The position numbers and the translations under genes were made by a program. A stretch of 64,000 nt of DNA from positions 91,001 to 155,000 of the forward strand of contig JAXCGZ010022668.1 of the NCBI GenBank assembly GCA_037179515.1. Reading direction: 5' to 3'. Below the pieces are notes generated by a model that had not been told where the DNA came from, did no database searches, and saw only the letters and a program-made list of their open reading frames with translations. The stretch's first letter is position 1. Every line of letters begins with the position of its first letter. Positions 9,681-20,680 of the stretch are shown piece by piece. The stretch comes from Halocaridina rubra. Its lineage: Eukaryota; Arthropoda; Malacostraca; Decapoda; Atyidae.

Positions 9681-12505
9681 AGAAGCGAGTCCATACCCTG
9701 AGGATTGCTACTCTTAACATCGGTAGCATGACCGGTAGAGGAAGAGAAGTTGCGGATTTGATGGAGAGAAGGAAGATTAACATACTGTGTGTACAAGAGA
9801 CAAGATGGAAAGGAAATAAAGCGCGAGATTTGGGTGGAGGCTACAAGTTGATATACAGTGGAGCGGATGAGAGAGGAAGAAATGGAGTGGGTGTGGTGCT
9901 AGACCCCCAAATCAAGGAGGAGCTGGTGGAGGTGGTGAGGAAGAGCAGCAGGATTTTGAGGATCAAGTTGGTATATGGTCAGGAAGCAATAAACGTGATC
10001 AGCGCATATGCCCCCCAAGTTGGGTGCGATGACGCAGAGAAGGAAACGTTCTGGCAAGAAATGGACGAAGTACAGAGGGAGGTCCCGCCGGGGGAGAGGT
10101 GTGTCGTGGGCGGCGACTTAAACGGGCACATAGGACATGACAACGATGGAGTGAGACGAGTTCATGGAGGCAAAGGTACTGGAGTGAAAAACCAGGAGGG
10201 GGAGAGCGTGCTGGAATTTGCCATAGCATTTGACATGGCGATCCTGAACACGTTCTTCATGAAAAACAGCTACCGGACATACAGGAGTGGTCCCAGAGAG
10301 AGTCAAATCGACTTCCTCCTGTATCGAAGAGAAAACATCCGAGAAGTGGAAGACTGTAAAGTACTACAAGGAGAGAGTGTGGGAGCGCAGCACAGCCCAG
10401 TTGTGGCGAAGCTGGTCGTAAGAACGCGAAGGACCGGAGTCGAAAGGGGAGAACCTAGGATCAAGTGGTGGAAACTCAAGGATGAGGTGGTGCGGCAGGA
10501 GTTCAAGAGGAAAGCACTACAAAGGATAGAAGAGGCAGAGGAGGTGGATCAGTGGTGGAAAAGGAACAGTGAAGTGATCAGGAGTACGGCAGAGGAAGTC
10601 CTCGGAAAGTCATCTGGAAAGAAGCCGAGAAACGGAAAAGAGTCTTGGTGGTGGTCCTCAAATTGCAAAGAGAAGATAGAAAAGAAGAAAGAGATGAAGA
10701 AAGCTTACGACAAGGAAAGAACAGAGGAGCGTAAAGCTATGTTGAAAGATGCAAATAAGGAGGCGAAGAGGGTTGTAGCACAGGCGCGTGCAGCAGCACT
10801 GCAGGATATGTATGAGAACCTTGAAACAAAGGAGGGACAGAAGAGAATCTATAAGTTAGCAAAAGAAAGGAACAGATCGACAAAGGACCTAACATCAATA
10901 AAGCAAATCAAGGATAAGAACGGAAGAGTGCTTACTGACCCCGACATGATTAAAATGCGGTGGAGGGACTACTACGAAGAACTTCTAAATCAGGAAAATC
11001 CAAGAATACGAAGAAATGAAGGAGTGGGAATGGAGGGAGAGGTAAACGCTGTGAGTGAGGCGGAAGTCAGAGAAGCGTTGAAGAAGATGAAAAATGGAAA
11101 GTCAGTAGGGCCAGACCAGATTCCTGCAGAGGTATGGAAGAGTTTAGGCGAAGAAGGGATACGGGTGCTGACAAAGTTCCTGAACATGGTGATGAAGGAA
11201 GAGACTATCCCGAACGAGTGGAGAGATAGTATAATGGTACCGATTTTCAAAGAAAAGGGAGACATCCAGAGTTGCAACAACTATAGAGGAATTAAGCTAA
11301 CATCTCACACTATGAAGCTGCTGGAAAGAGTGTTGGATAAAAGGCTGAGGGAGGAGACAGAAGTTTGTAGTGAGCAGTTTGGTTTTATGAAAGGTCGAGG
11401 AACAATGGATGCAGTATTCGCAATGAGGCAGACAATGGAAAAATATAGAGATAAGCAAAGAGGGCTGTACATGGCGTTTATTGACCTGGAAAAAGCTTAT
11501 GATTGGGTCCCGAGAAGCGAGGTGTGGAGGAGTATGAGGTCGAAGGGAGTGAAGGAGAAGTATGTCAAGATAGTTCAGGACATATACAGGGAAGCAACAA
11601 CAAGAGTAAGAAGTACAGTTGGCACTACAGAGCCTTTTCAGGTGAAAGTTGGACTCCACCAGGGATCAGCTCTTAGCCCCTATCTATTTAACCTTCTCAT
11701 GGATGTGATGGTGGAGGAAGTGACAAAGGAGGCACCATGGAGCATGCTCTTTGCAGACGATATTGTTTTGGTCTCCGAGAGCCGTGAAGAATTGCAAGAG
11801 AGGTTGGAGCTATGGAGGGGTTTGCTGGAGGATTACGGACTGAAGGTGAGCAGACAGAAAACGGAGTACCTGGAGTGCAATGTGACACAAGGAGGCGACC
11901 TGTTCATGCAAGACCACAAGCTCCCAAAGGCGGACACATTCAAATACCTCGGCTCCTACGTAACGAAGGATGGAGACCTAGAGAGAGAGATTGATCATAG
12001 GATCCAGGTAGCGTGGAACAGCTGGAAGAGAACATCAGGGGTGCTATGTGACAAGAAAATCAGTGCTAGAGTGAAAGGAAAAGTGTACAAGTCAGTTGTG
12101 AGACCAGCGTTGCTGTACGGTGCGGAGACGTGGCCGGTGAAAAAGGTTCAAGAAAGGAAGATAGATGTCGCAGAAATGAGAATGCTGAGGTGGATGTGTG
12201 GGGTGACGAGGGAGAACAGGATACGAAATGACCAGATCAGAGGTACAGTGAAGGTGGTGGAGGCGTCGGCGAAAGCGCAGGAGAGGAGATTACAGTGGTT
12301 CGGTCATGTGAAGAGGAGAGAAGAAGACTACGTGAGTGTGAGAGTGATGGAGATGGACGTGGAGGGCAGACGTAGACGAGGAAGACCTAAACTACGGTGG
12401 AAGGACCGACTGAAGGAGGATCTCAGAGAGAGACAGCTGGAGGAGGAGCAAGTGATGGACCAGAACCAGTGGAGACGACTAGTGAAGAGATGCGACCCCA
12501 TATGA
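9671..12505 (+). CDS. RTE endonuclease/reverse transcriptase, intact (about 944 aa)
   Basis: Multi-domain replicase for target-primed reverse transcription. Endonuclease, residues ~10-250: ATLNIG (catalytic Asn 16), CVQETRWKG (Glu 43), VGGDLNGHIG (147-155), SQIDFLLYR (211-219) and the catalytic His in GAQHSPVV (241). A basic coiled-coil linker covers ~330-400. RT: VPIFKEKGD, NNYRGIKLTS, FIDLEKAYD (603-611), GLHQGSALSP and FADD (694-697). The C-terminal RTE region includes KYLGSYVTKDGDLE, LLYGAETW and QWFGHVKRR. Asp 611 is followed by Trp where the family usually has Arg (AYDWVPR). The frame is open throughout, but its first in-frame ATG is at 9728, after the catalytic Asn, so the functional start is unclear. 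The N-terminus given here begins with GTG and is a convenience. Confidence 0.9.
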   Translation: MRLKKRVHTLRIATLNIGSMTGRGREVADLMERRKINILCVQETRWKGNKARDLGGGYKLIYSGADERGRNGVGVVLDPQIKEELVEVVRKSSRILRIKLVYGQEAINVISAYAPQVGCDDAEKETFWQEMDEVQREVPPGERCVVGGDLNGHIGHDNDGVRRVHGGKGTGVKNQEGESVLEFAIAFDMAILNTFFMKNSYRTYRSGPRESQIDFLLYRRENIREVEDCKVLQGESVGAQHSPVVAKLVVRTRRTGVERGEPRIKWWKLKDEVVRQEFKRKALQRIEEAEEVDQWWKRNSEVIRSTAEEVLGKSSGKKPRNGKESWWWSSNCKEKIEKKKEMKKAYDKERTEERKAMLKDANKEAKRVVAQARAAALQDMYENLETKEGQKRIYKLAKERNRSTKDLTSIKQIKDKNGRVLTDPDMIKMRWRDYYEELLNQENPRIRRNEGVGMEGEVNAVSEAEVREALKKMKNGKSVGPDQIPAEVWKSLGEEGIRVLTKFLNMVMKEETIPNEWRDSIMVPIFKEKGDIQSCNNYRGIKLTSHTMKLLERVLDKRLREETEVCSEQFGFMKGRGTMDAVFAMRQTMEKYRDKQRGLYMAFIDLEKAYDWVPRSEVWRSMRSKGVKEKYVKIVQDIYREATTRVRSTVGTTEPFQVKVGLHQGSALSPYLFNLLMDVMVEEVTKEAPWSMLFADDIVLVSESREELQERLELWRGLLEDYGLKVSRQKTEYLECNVTQGGDLFMQDHKLPKADTFKYLGSYVTKDGDLEREIDHRIQVAWNSWKRTSGVLCDKKISARVKGKVYKSVVRPALLYGAETWPVKKVQERKIDVAEMRMLRWMCGVTRENRIRNDQIRGTVKVVEASAKAQERRLQWFGHVKRREEDYVSVRVMEMDVEGRRRRGRPKLRWKDRLKEDLRERQLEEEQVMDQNQWRRLVKRCDPI

Positions 12506-12532
12506 AAATGGGAACGCAAATAGAGGAAGAAG

Positions 12533-13116
12533 AAGATGAAGTTAAAAGAGTTGCTTGTAAGAAATTTTTGGGAGTAATTATTGATGAAAGTTTAAGTTGG
12601 AAATATCATATTCAATCCGTCTGCTCAAAACTGTCCAAGACGTGTGGAATTTTGCATAAAATTTGCCATAACCTAACAAATGAGGCCTTAAAAAGCATAT
12701 ACTATTCCCTGTGTTATCCTCATATTATATACTGTTTGTCCATCTGGGGTTGTACTTGGCCGTCAATTGTAAGGGATGTATTCGTAACTCAGAAAAGACT
12801 GATCAGAACTATTACATATAGTGGAATATATGACTCAACTTATTCAAGGAGCTAAACTTGCTTAAATTTAATTACTTGATACAATATTTCTGTCTTATTA
12901 TTATAGATAGTGATGTTAATGATAACAGAAAATTATTTAGATTTATTCAACACAACCATGGAACCAGAGGTAACAATATAAATTTGATATGTCCACAGCC
13001 GAGAACAATTGTACAAATTTTCTGTTCACTGTTTTGGCCCAAAATGTTGGAATGCATTACCAGAAGATTTAAAAACAATAACTGGCACAACTTTATTTAA
13101 AAAGAAACTCAAATAG
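12533..13116 (+). pseudogene. LINE-B ORF2 C-terminal part after the RTE insertion
   Basis: Resumes with KRVACKKFLGVIIDESLSW, the block that follows the RT thumb in Jockey/CR1-type elements, then SKLSKTCGILHKI, SIYYSLCYPHIIYCLSIWG and TQKRLIRTI. A stop at 12853-12855 and at least two frameshifts break it. The following frames still give ELNLLKFNYLIQYF, RHNHGTRGNN-like sequence (HNHGTRGNNINL), FGPKCWNALPEDLK-like sequence and a final TLFKKKLK before TAG at about 13114. Several single-base lesions lie close together. Confidence 0.8.
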
Positions 13117-13409
13117 CATTTATTTACTAGGCAAAATCAAGCAGCTATTGATTAATAATTCATACAGTATTGGTGTATCATTATGTCCAGGTTAAGGTCA
13201 GGCTACTGTTTTGTTTTATTACAGGATAAGTATGAGATTGCTATATTGGAGCTTTTGTTAACTATTGCCGTCATACTTTAATTTATGTGAAATGTATTTT
13301 AAACTGCCTGCCAAGGAGCTCTTGCACAGCAGGCTAGTGCTTCTGAATATAATGTACATATTTATTCCTGTATGTATACTAAATATTTGGCAATAAAATC
13401 TATGACTAT
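13117..13409 (+). other. LINE-B 3' UTR and terminal repeat
   Basis: AT-rich 3' UTR with an AATAAA at about 13392 and two TATGAC units at the end. It abuts a minus-strand LINE-A fragment directly. Confidence 0.6.
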
Positions 13410-13410
13410 G

Positions 13411-13709
13411 ACTTTTATAAGTCTGCCAGGTACTTATACCTTTTCTCCTATACCCATTCTAGTATTTGTCTCTCCACTCCTTAGCTCTTTTACACTCATT
13501 ATTGAACCATTTCTCTCTGGCATGAATAATTCATATTTTGGTGGAAGGCATGCTACAATCGACTATCTTCCCATATCCCTCAAAATAAATGTCGTACTTT
13601 TCGTGTACAGATTTGTTGTCAAACAAGGGCCTCCAATCAATAACTGCAATAAGCTCATTAATTGTTATGTAATCTCCTTTCGGATAGTTCTTCCTCGTGT
13701 CCTCAGTGC
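13411..13709 (-). mobile_element. LINE-A fragment, ORF2 linker region
   Basis: Minus-strand sequence corresponding to ORF2 residues ~245-340 of intact copies (RGTEDTRKNYPKGDYI, DNKSVHEKYDI, then a KRYRRRK/WQTYK-like region) with several substitutions and frameshifts. Both ends are truncated: LINE-B's tail on one side, and ACAT/GTGTG sequence plus a full-length LINE-A on the other. Confidence 0.8.
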
Positions 13710-13800
13710 CCATACATGCGTGTGTGATTACCTAATTGTGTTTACGGGAAAGAGCCCAAAGCTCGTATCTTCCCGTCTCCTGATCGGTTCCATTTTATAC

Positions 13801-16610
13801 TTAGTGATACTTATCATACCTGTCCTTAAAACTATGGATTGAGATAGCATTAACTACCTCCTCCCTTAGCCAGTTCCAATTATCAACTACTCTTACACTG
13901 AAAAAGTATTTCCTTACATCCTGCAAACAAGTTTTCTTACGAAGCTTCAAACTATGACCTCTAGTTCTAGAGCCAGCCATATCAAAATATCGATCCCTAT
14001 CCACTCTATCATAACCATGAAGGAATTTAAAGACTGTCACCATATCCCCCCTCACTCTTCTAGCTTCGAGTGATGGTAAGTCTAATTCCCTCAACCTCTC
14101 ATCATAACTGAGATTGTGTATTTCTGGCACCAGTTTCGTGGCATGTCTTTGAACTTTTTCAAGCTTAGCTATCTGCTTTTTCAAGTGCGGATTCCAAAAG
14201 GGGGCTGCATATTCGAGTTTTGGCCTCACATAGGTTACATAAATATTTCTGAACATTTCCTTGTCCATGTGCCTGAAGGCTACCCTTACATTTGATAAGA
14301 ATGCACATGCTGCCCTTACTACGCCATTTATATGTATTTCTGGAGACAAATCTGCCAGTATGTTTACTCCTAGATCTCTCTCATTTTCTGTCTCTTGAAG
14401 TTGTACTCCAGCCACCGAGTAGTCAAGCTTGGGCCTTCTTGCACTTGTACCCATTCTAATTACCTTACATTTTGAAGTATTGAATTTCATTAGCCACTTT
14501 TCTGACCACTCATGCAGATTATTTAGATACTCCTGAAGTTCTCTACCATTGTTCTCGTTTTTTACTTTCTTCACAATCTTTGCATCATCTGCAAACATAT
14601 TCATGAATGAATTTACACACTCTGGTAGGTCATTTACATATACAAGAAACAAAAGTGGCCCTAAAACTGAACCCTGTGGAACTCCACTACTAACTCTTCT
14701 CCATTCAGACACTGAGTGTCTTACTCTAACCCTCTGTTCCCTTCCTTCTAAGTAAGTTTTTATCCATTCCAAAACATTTCCACCTATTCTAGCCATTGAT
14801 TGCAGCTTCCTAATAAGTCTCCCATGTGGAACAGTGTCAAACGCTTTCTGGAAGTCTAGGAATATGCAATCTGCCCAGCCCTCTCTTTCCTGTAAGATTT
14901 GGCTTACCTCATCATAAAATTCTAATAAGTTTGTTACTGTTGATCTACCTTCTCTGAAGCCATGTTGCCTCACTGACAAAAAGTTGAAGGATTCCAAGTG
15001 AAGAGAGATATATTTCCTTAGTAGTTTCTCCATAACTTTGCAAACTATGCTGGTCAAGGAAACTGGTCTATAGTTCAGAGCCGTATCCCTCCTTCCCTTT
15101 TTGAAGATAGGTATCACATTTGCTTGTTTCCAGCATCTTGGAATCTCCCCCGACTCCAGTGACTCTTTAAATATGATACTTAGTGCCACTGATATTGTGT
15201 TTGCGCATTTTTTAAGCACATGAGGGGATATGTCATCAGGACCTGTAGCTTTATGAACATCTAAACCCATCAGCGCTTTGCATACCTCTGTGGCTGTAAG
15301 GTTGATGTTCTCTAATACCGGCCCTTGAGCTTCTATCACTGCAATCTGAGGGGGTGGGGTATTTTCTACTGTAAATACTGACTGAAACTCCTTGTTCAAT
15401 TCTTTGCAGATCTCTTCATCCGTCTCAGTGATGCTTCCATCCGCTCTCTTTAGCCTTAAAACCTGTTCTTTTACCTTCAGTTTTCCTCTGATAAAGCTGT
15501 GGAAAAGCTTGGGATTTTCTTTAGCCTTCCTGGTGATGTCCCTCTCATAGTCTCTCTCTGCCTCTCTCCTTTTACTTAGGTAGTCATTTCTTGCTCTTTT
15601 GTAGGTTTGCCAGGCATTTATGTTTTTTCTCCTCCTATACCTTTTCCAGCATTTGTCTCTCCACTCCTTAGCTCTTTTACACCCATTATCGAACCATTTC
15701 TCTCTGGCATGAATTACACCTACTTTGGTGACAGGTATGCAGCAATCTACTATCTTCCCATATTTCTCACAAAAGATGTCATACATTTCTCGTACAGATT
15801 TGTTGTAAAATAAGGTTCTCCAGTCAATAACTGCAAAAAGCTCATTCATTTTGATGTAATCTCCTTTCGGATAGTTCCTCCTCATGTCCTCAGTGCCTCT
15901 ACTCTCAGGAAGAATATCTTCAATGATATACTCCATCAACAACATACAGTGGTCACTCATTCCAATTGGTGGTTCATACTCAATTTTTTTCAATATCCAA
16001 CACATTATCTGTGAACACTAGATCAAGTAGTGATGGCTCATCCCCACCCCTGGCCCTTGTTGGTTCCATTACATGTTGGTGTAGGAAATTCCCTTGTACG
16101 CAATCTAGGAATCTTGCCCCGAATGAGTCCTCACCACTGTGTGGGTCAAGATTTATCCAATCTATCTCTTTATGATTAAAGTCTCCCATAATCAAAATCC
16201 TACATTTTTTTCCCGTGCCATGTTAACAACTGAATTTATGACTTCAATAGTACCTATATGACTTTCCTCATAAACTTCAAGCCTATTTTGGTTCCTTGGT
16301 GGGTTGTATACAACAGTTATTATAATGCTCTCTGACCCAGTATTTATGAGAGCAACAAGAAATTCCTTGAACTCACTTTCTATAGCCAAGTTTATTTCTT
16401 CGACTTGAATCCTTTCATTTATGAGCAGTGCTATCCCTCCACCAGTCCTCTCAGATCTTTCAACCCTTAGTATTCTGAAGCCCTTAGGAAAAACTGTGAC
16501 ACTGTTTATGTCCTCACTCAACTTAGTCTCTGTAATTGCTACTATATCTGCCTTACTGTTGTGAATCCTATCTTTTAATTCTACTGCCTTACCAGCTATC
16601 CATTAGCATT
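13801..16610 (-). pseudogene. LINE-A ORF2 (copy A5), endonuclease-RT with homopolymer frameshifts
   Basis: A 734-codon stretch is open from 16005 down to 13801 and holds the ORF2 linker, full RT (FLDFQKAFDTVPH, SGVPQGSVLGP, FADDAKIV) and the C-terminal region. The endonuclease portion is split by an extra T near 15990 (T7 where A6 has T6), a missing base in the T run near 16210 and a missing base near 16600 (GGATAGCTGG where intact copies have GGATTAGCTGG). The endonuclease blocks NPPRNQN, MGDFNHKEIDW and MSDHC remain recognisable. The RT is complete and looks functional in sequence. Confidence 0.88.
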
Positions 16611-16624
16611 TGTGTATAACAATC

Positions 16625-17706
16625 TTAATGAGGCCCCATCCCCTGATCTTCTGTCATTATCTTCTTTATCTCCCCTTTGTCTGGAAGAACTCTGTAATGA
16701 AAATTTTTCTTCTCTTCTTCATTTCTTTCATCATTTAACCTTCTTGCCTCTTGCAACAAGTTTTTGATCTTTCCCATCTCTTCCTGTGTTCTGTATCGTC
16801 TAATGAACACTTCTTTGAATTCTTGAAGGTCTTTTAGACTTTCTTTTTCTCAACAATATTTCCCTACATGTTTCCCCTCTCTCAAAGGTTACTTTTGTTG
16901 GTCTCGGCTTTCCTTCCCTCGAATATTTACCTAGTTGGTGTATGTTTACAATATCCTCAGGACCACAAACTACTCCAAGCTTTCTTATCAGGTCTACAAC
17001 CCTAGCTTTATTTTCTTCAAGTCTCCCCTGCCATGTTGGCTCCTGGGATTCGCTTATGCCTGAGATTACCACTGTCTTCTCCTTATCAAGTGCCTGTCTG
17101 ATGAGTGGGTTTGCCCTTTCCATCACAACGTCTTTCATTTTTATTTATTACTGTCTCTTTATAGTCAACTGTTTGTATGTTTTCCAGTGCCACCACCTTT
17201 ACAGCCTCTTTTACTGCCACACTCCCCTTTAGTGCATAAGCAAAGGAAGTTTTCATGGCATCATTTTCCATATTCAGCTCATGGAACTCTTTTCTAAACT
17301 GTTCAATGTTTTCCTTAATCTGGACATTCCAAGCAGCAATCTCGTCTCTCTCAGAAGAGAGCAGTGAACTAACATCTAATTCCTTTAGGTTGTCATTCAG
17401 CTGTTTGTTTTTATCTTCCTGTTTAGAAATTCTAGATTCTAGTTTACTCTTTTCCCCTTCCAGCTTCTTTATTCTTTTTTCTAGTTCCTTTCTCTCCTGC
17501 CCTTGTGCTTTATTTGCTTCCTCCAAAGATTTTATTTGCTCTCTGAGTGTTTCATTCTCTTACATTTCTCCATCCATATTCCAAATTTTATCATCAAGGC
17601 TTATAACCATTGCCTCTAAATTCTTGATTTTCTGTTTAAGTCTCCTAATGGCAACCCTTCCTACCGACACATGGATGGGAGAAGTTTGGGACAGAGATGG
17701 CGTCAT
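16625..17706 (-). pseudogene. LINE-A ORF1 (copy A5), coiled-coil/RRM protein, frameshifted
   Basis: Begins at the ATG at 17706 (MTPSLSQTS in the better copy). An N-terminal coiled coil (LEEANKAQGQERKELEKRIK) leads to an RRM-like core (KTVVISGISESQEP, DLIRKLGVV, NIHQLGKYSREGKPRPTKV) and a basic C-terminus ending MTEDQGMGPH at 16625. Two single-base insertions in A runs, near 17155 and 16850, break the frame; a stop also lies near 17560. Homologues of this architecture coat element RNA. The slippery heptamer described separately lies at 16700-16706. Confidence 0.82.
16700..16706 (-). promoter_or_regulatory. Candidate -1 frameshift heptamer A_AAU_UUU (copy A5)
   Basis: Read on the minus strand, codons AAA AAT TTT of ORF1 form an X_XXY_YYZ slippery heptamer in the ORF1 frame, 25 codons before the ORF1 stop. 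The -1 frame from here runs open into ORF2 sequence. Confidence 0.4.
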
Positions 17707-17741
17707 TTTTATGTTCTCCCTCTCACAGAATATAGAAAGAA

Positions 17742-17744
<3 letters not shown>

Positions 17745-17784
<40 letters not shown>
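17745..17784. repeat. (GT)n microsatellite between two full-length LINE-A copies
   Basis: Forty bases of GT sit exactly between the 5' terminus of A5 and the 3' terminal unit of A6, i.e. AC in the sense of the elements. Confidence 0.97.
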
Positions 17785-17786
<2 letters not shown>

Positions 17787-17859
17787 TTACCTAATTGAGT
17801 TTACAGGAAAGAGCCCAAAGCTCGTATCTTCCCGTCTCCTGATCGGTTCCATTTTATAC

Positions 17860-20655
17860 TTAGTGATACTTATCATACCTGTCCTTAAAACTATGGATTG
17901 AGATAGCATTAACTACCTCCTCGCTTAGCCAATTCCAATTATCAGCTACTCTTACACTGAAAAAGTATTTCCTTACATCCTGCAAAGAAGTTTTCTTACG
18001 AAGCTTCAAACTATGACCTCTAGTTCTAGAGCCAGCCATATCAAAATATCGATCCCTATCCACTCTATCATAACCATGAAGGAATTTAAAGACTGTCACC
18101 ATATCCCCCCCTCACTCTTCTAGCTTCGAGTGATGGTAAGTCTAATTCCCTCAGCCTCTCATCATAACTGAGATTGCGTATTTCTGGCACCAGTTTCGTG
18201 GCATGTCTTTGAACTTTTTCAAGCTTAGCTATGTGCTTTTTCAAGTGCGGATTCCAAAAGGGGGCTGCATATTCCAGTTTTGGCCTCACATAGGTTACAT
18301 AAATATTTCTGAACATTTCCTTGTCCATGTGCCTGAAGGCTACCCTTACATTTGATAAGAATGCATATGCTGCCCTTACTATACCATTTATATGTATTTC
18401 TGGAGACAAATCTGCCAGTATGTTTACTCCTAGATCTCTCTCATTTTCTGTCTCTTGAAGTTGTACTCCAGCCACCGAGTAGTCAAGCTTGGGCCTTCTT
18501 GCACTTGTACCCATTCTCATTACCTTACATTTTGAAGTATTGAATTTCATTAGCCACTTTTCTGATCACTCATGCAGATTATTTAGATCCTCCTGAAGTT
18601 CTCTACCATTGTTCTCGTTTTTTACTTTCTTCACAATCTTTGCATCATCTGCAAACATATTCATGAATGAATTTACACACTCTGGTAGGTCATTTACATA
18701 TACAAGGAGCAAAAGTGGCCCTAAAACTGAACCCTGTGGAACTCCACTACTAACTCTTCTCCATTCAGACACTGTCTTACTCTAACCCTCTGTTCCCTTC
18801 CTTCTAAGTAAGTTTTTATCCATTCCAAAACATTTCCACCTATTTTAGCCATTGATTGCAGCTTCCTAATAAGTCTCCCATGTGGAACAGTGTCAAACGC
18901 TTTCTGGAAGTCTAGGAATATGCAATCTGCCCAGCCCTCTCTTTCCTGTAAGATTTGGCTTACCTCATCATAAAATTCTAATAAGTTTGTTACTGTTGAT
19001 CTACCTTCTCTGAAGCCATGTTGCCTCACTGGCAAAAAGTTGAAGGATTCCAAGTGAAGAGAGATATATTTCCTTAGTAGTTTCTCCATAACTTTGCAAA
19101 CTATGCTGGTCAAGGAAACTGGTCTATAGTTCAGAGCCGTATCCCTCCTTCCCTTTTTGAAGATAGGTATCACATTTGCTTGTTTCCAGCATCTTGGAAT
19201 CTCCCCCGACTCCAGTGACTCTTTAAATATGATACTTAGTGCCACTGATATTGTGTTTGCGCATTTTTTAAGCACATGAGGGGATATGTCATCAGGACCT
19301 GTAGCTTTATGAACATCTAAATCCATCAGCGCTTTGCATACCTCTGTGGCTGTAAGGTTGATGTTCTCTAATACCGGCCCTTGAGCTTCTATCACTGCAA
19401 TCTGAGGGGGTGGGGTATTTTCTACTGTAAATACTGACTGAAACTCCTTGTTCAATTCTTTGCAGATCTCTTCATCCGTCTCAGTGATGCTTCCATCCGC
19501 TCTCTTTAGCCTTAAAACCTGTTCTTTTACCTTCAGTTTTCCTCTGATAAAGCTGTGGAAAAGCTTGGGATTTTCTTTAGCCTTCCTGGTGATGTCCCTC
19601 TCATAATCTCTCTCTGCCTCTCTCCTTTTACTTAGGTAGTCATTTCTTGCTCTTTTGTAGGTTTGCCAGGCATTAATGTTTTTTCTCCTCCTATACCTTT
19701 TCCAGCATTTGTCTCTCCACTCCTTAGCTCTTTTACACCCATTATCGAACCATTTCTCTCTGGCATGAATTACACCTACTTTGGTGACAGGTATGCAGCA
19801 ATCTACAATCTTCCCATATTTCTCACAAAAGATGTCATACATTTCTTGTACAGATTTGTTGTAAAATAAGGTTCTCCAGTCAATAACTGCAAAAAGCTCA
19901 TTCATTTTGATGTAATCTCCTTTTGGATAGTTACTCCTCATGTTCTCAGTGCCTCTACTCTCAGGAAGAATATCTTCAATGATATACTCCATCAACAACA
20001 CACAGTGGTCACTCATTCCAATTGGTGGTTCATACTCAATTTTTTCAATATCCAACACATTATCTGTGAACACTAGATCGAGTAGTGATGGCTCATCCCC
20101 ACCCCTGGCCCTTGTTGGTTCCATTACATGTTGGTGTAGGAAATTCCCTTGTACGCAATCTAGGAATCTTGCCCCGAATGAGTCCTCACGACTGTGTGGG
20201 TCAAGATTTATCCAAACTATCTCTTTATGATTAAAGTCTCCCATAATCAAAATTCTACATTTTTTTTCCCGTGCCATGTTAACAACTGAGTTTATGACTT
20301 CAATAGTACCTATATGACTTTCCTCATAAACTTCAAGCCTATTTTGGTTCCTTGGTGGGTTGTATACAACAGTTATTATAATGCTCTCTGACCCAGTATT
20401 TATGCGAGAAACAAGAAATTCCTTGAACTCACTTTCTATAGCCAAGTTTATTTCTTCGACTTGAATCCTTTCACTTATGAGCAGTGCTATCCCTCCACCA
20501 GTCCTCTCAGATCTTTCAACCCTTAGTATTCTGAAGCCCTTAGGAAAAGCTGTGACACTGTTTATGTCCTCACTCAACTTAGTCTCTGTAATTGCTACTA
20601 TATCTGCCTTACTGTTGTGAATCCTATCTTTTAATTCTACTGCCTTACCAGCTAT
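17860..20655 (-). pseudogene. LINE-A ORF2 (copy A6), endonuclease-RT with three lesions
   Basis: Open for 618 codons from 20577 to 18721, covering the endonuclease (NPPRNQN, MGDFNHKEIVW, SDHCVLLMEY) and most of RT (FLDFQKAFDTVPH). Lesions: a missing T near 20655 before the endonuclease core, a 4-bp deletion near 18773 (GACACTG-TCTTAC) just before the VPQGS block, and an extra C in the C7 run near 18110 in the C-terminal region. VPQGS and FADD are intact beyond the deletion. Confidence 0.88.
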
Positions 20656-20680
20656 CCATCAGCATTTGTGTATAACAATC

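Larger units (their letters stand above)
9467..12532 (+). mobile_element. RTE-clade non-LTR retrotransposon inserted in LINE-B
   Basis: Its 5' end is close to CAGCCCAGTGCCGGTCCC at about 9467. A short ORF (9555-9680) overlaps a long EN/RT ORF (9671-12505), and a 3' UTR of only about 27 bp ends in a GAAGAAGAAGATGA-type repeat. The compact form and very short 3' UTR are typical of RTE. A target-site duplication is not clear; at most a few bases (GAA) match on both sides. Because the main ORF has no stop or frameshift, the insertion looks much younger than its host element. Confidence 0.9.
5860..13409 (+). mobile_element. LINE-B, two-ORF non-LTR retrotransposon split by an RTE insertion
   Basis: A decayed but nearly complete element in plus orientation: 5' UTR (about 5860-6083, start uncertain), ORF1 (6084-6920), spacer, ORF2 (about 7034-9460 and 12533-13116), 3' UTR, and a TATGACTATGAC-type terminal repeat near 13393-13409. 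An RTE element (about 9467-12532) interrupts ORF2 between the RT and the C-terminal region. The ORF2 halves rejoin in the same reading phase: MNGLLEI before and KRVACKKFLGVIIDE after. ORF2 resembles the Jockey/CR1/L2 superfamily; the exact clade cannot be fixed by eye. Confidence 0.85.
13726..17744 (-). mobile_element. LINE-A copy A5, full length (about 4.02 kb)
   Basis: Full-length minus-strand copy. The 3' end has the terminal unit next to CATACATGCGTGTGTG (13711-13726). The 5' end stops at GTCTTC (17744) against a GT array. A6 starts at exactly the same element nucleotide, so this is the likely true 5' terminus. It carries 5' UTR, ORF1, ORF2 and 3' UTR, with frameshifts in both ORFs, so it is not autonomous. 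Confidence 0.9.

Noticed and set aside
9467..12532. RTE insertion accompanied by a clear target-site duplication
   Set aside because: Only short, ambiguous matches (GAA, GTTGCT) around the junctions; not convincing.
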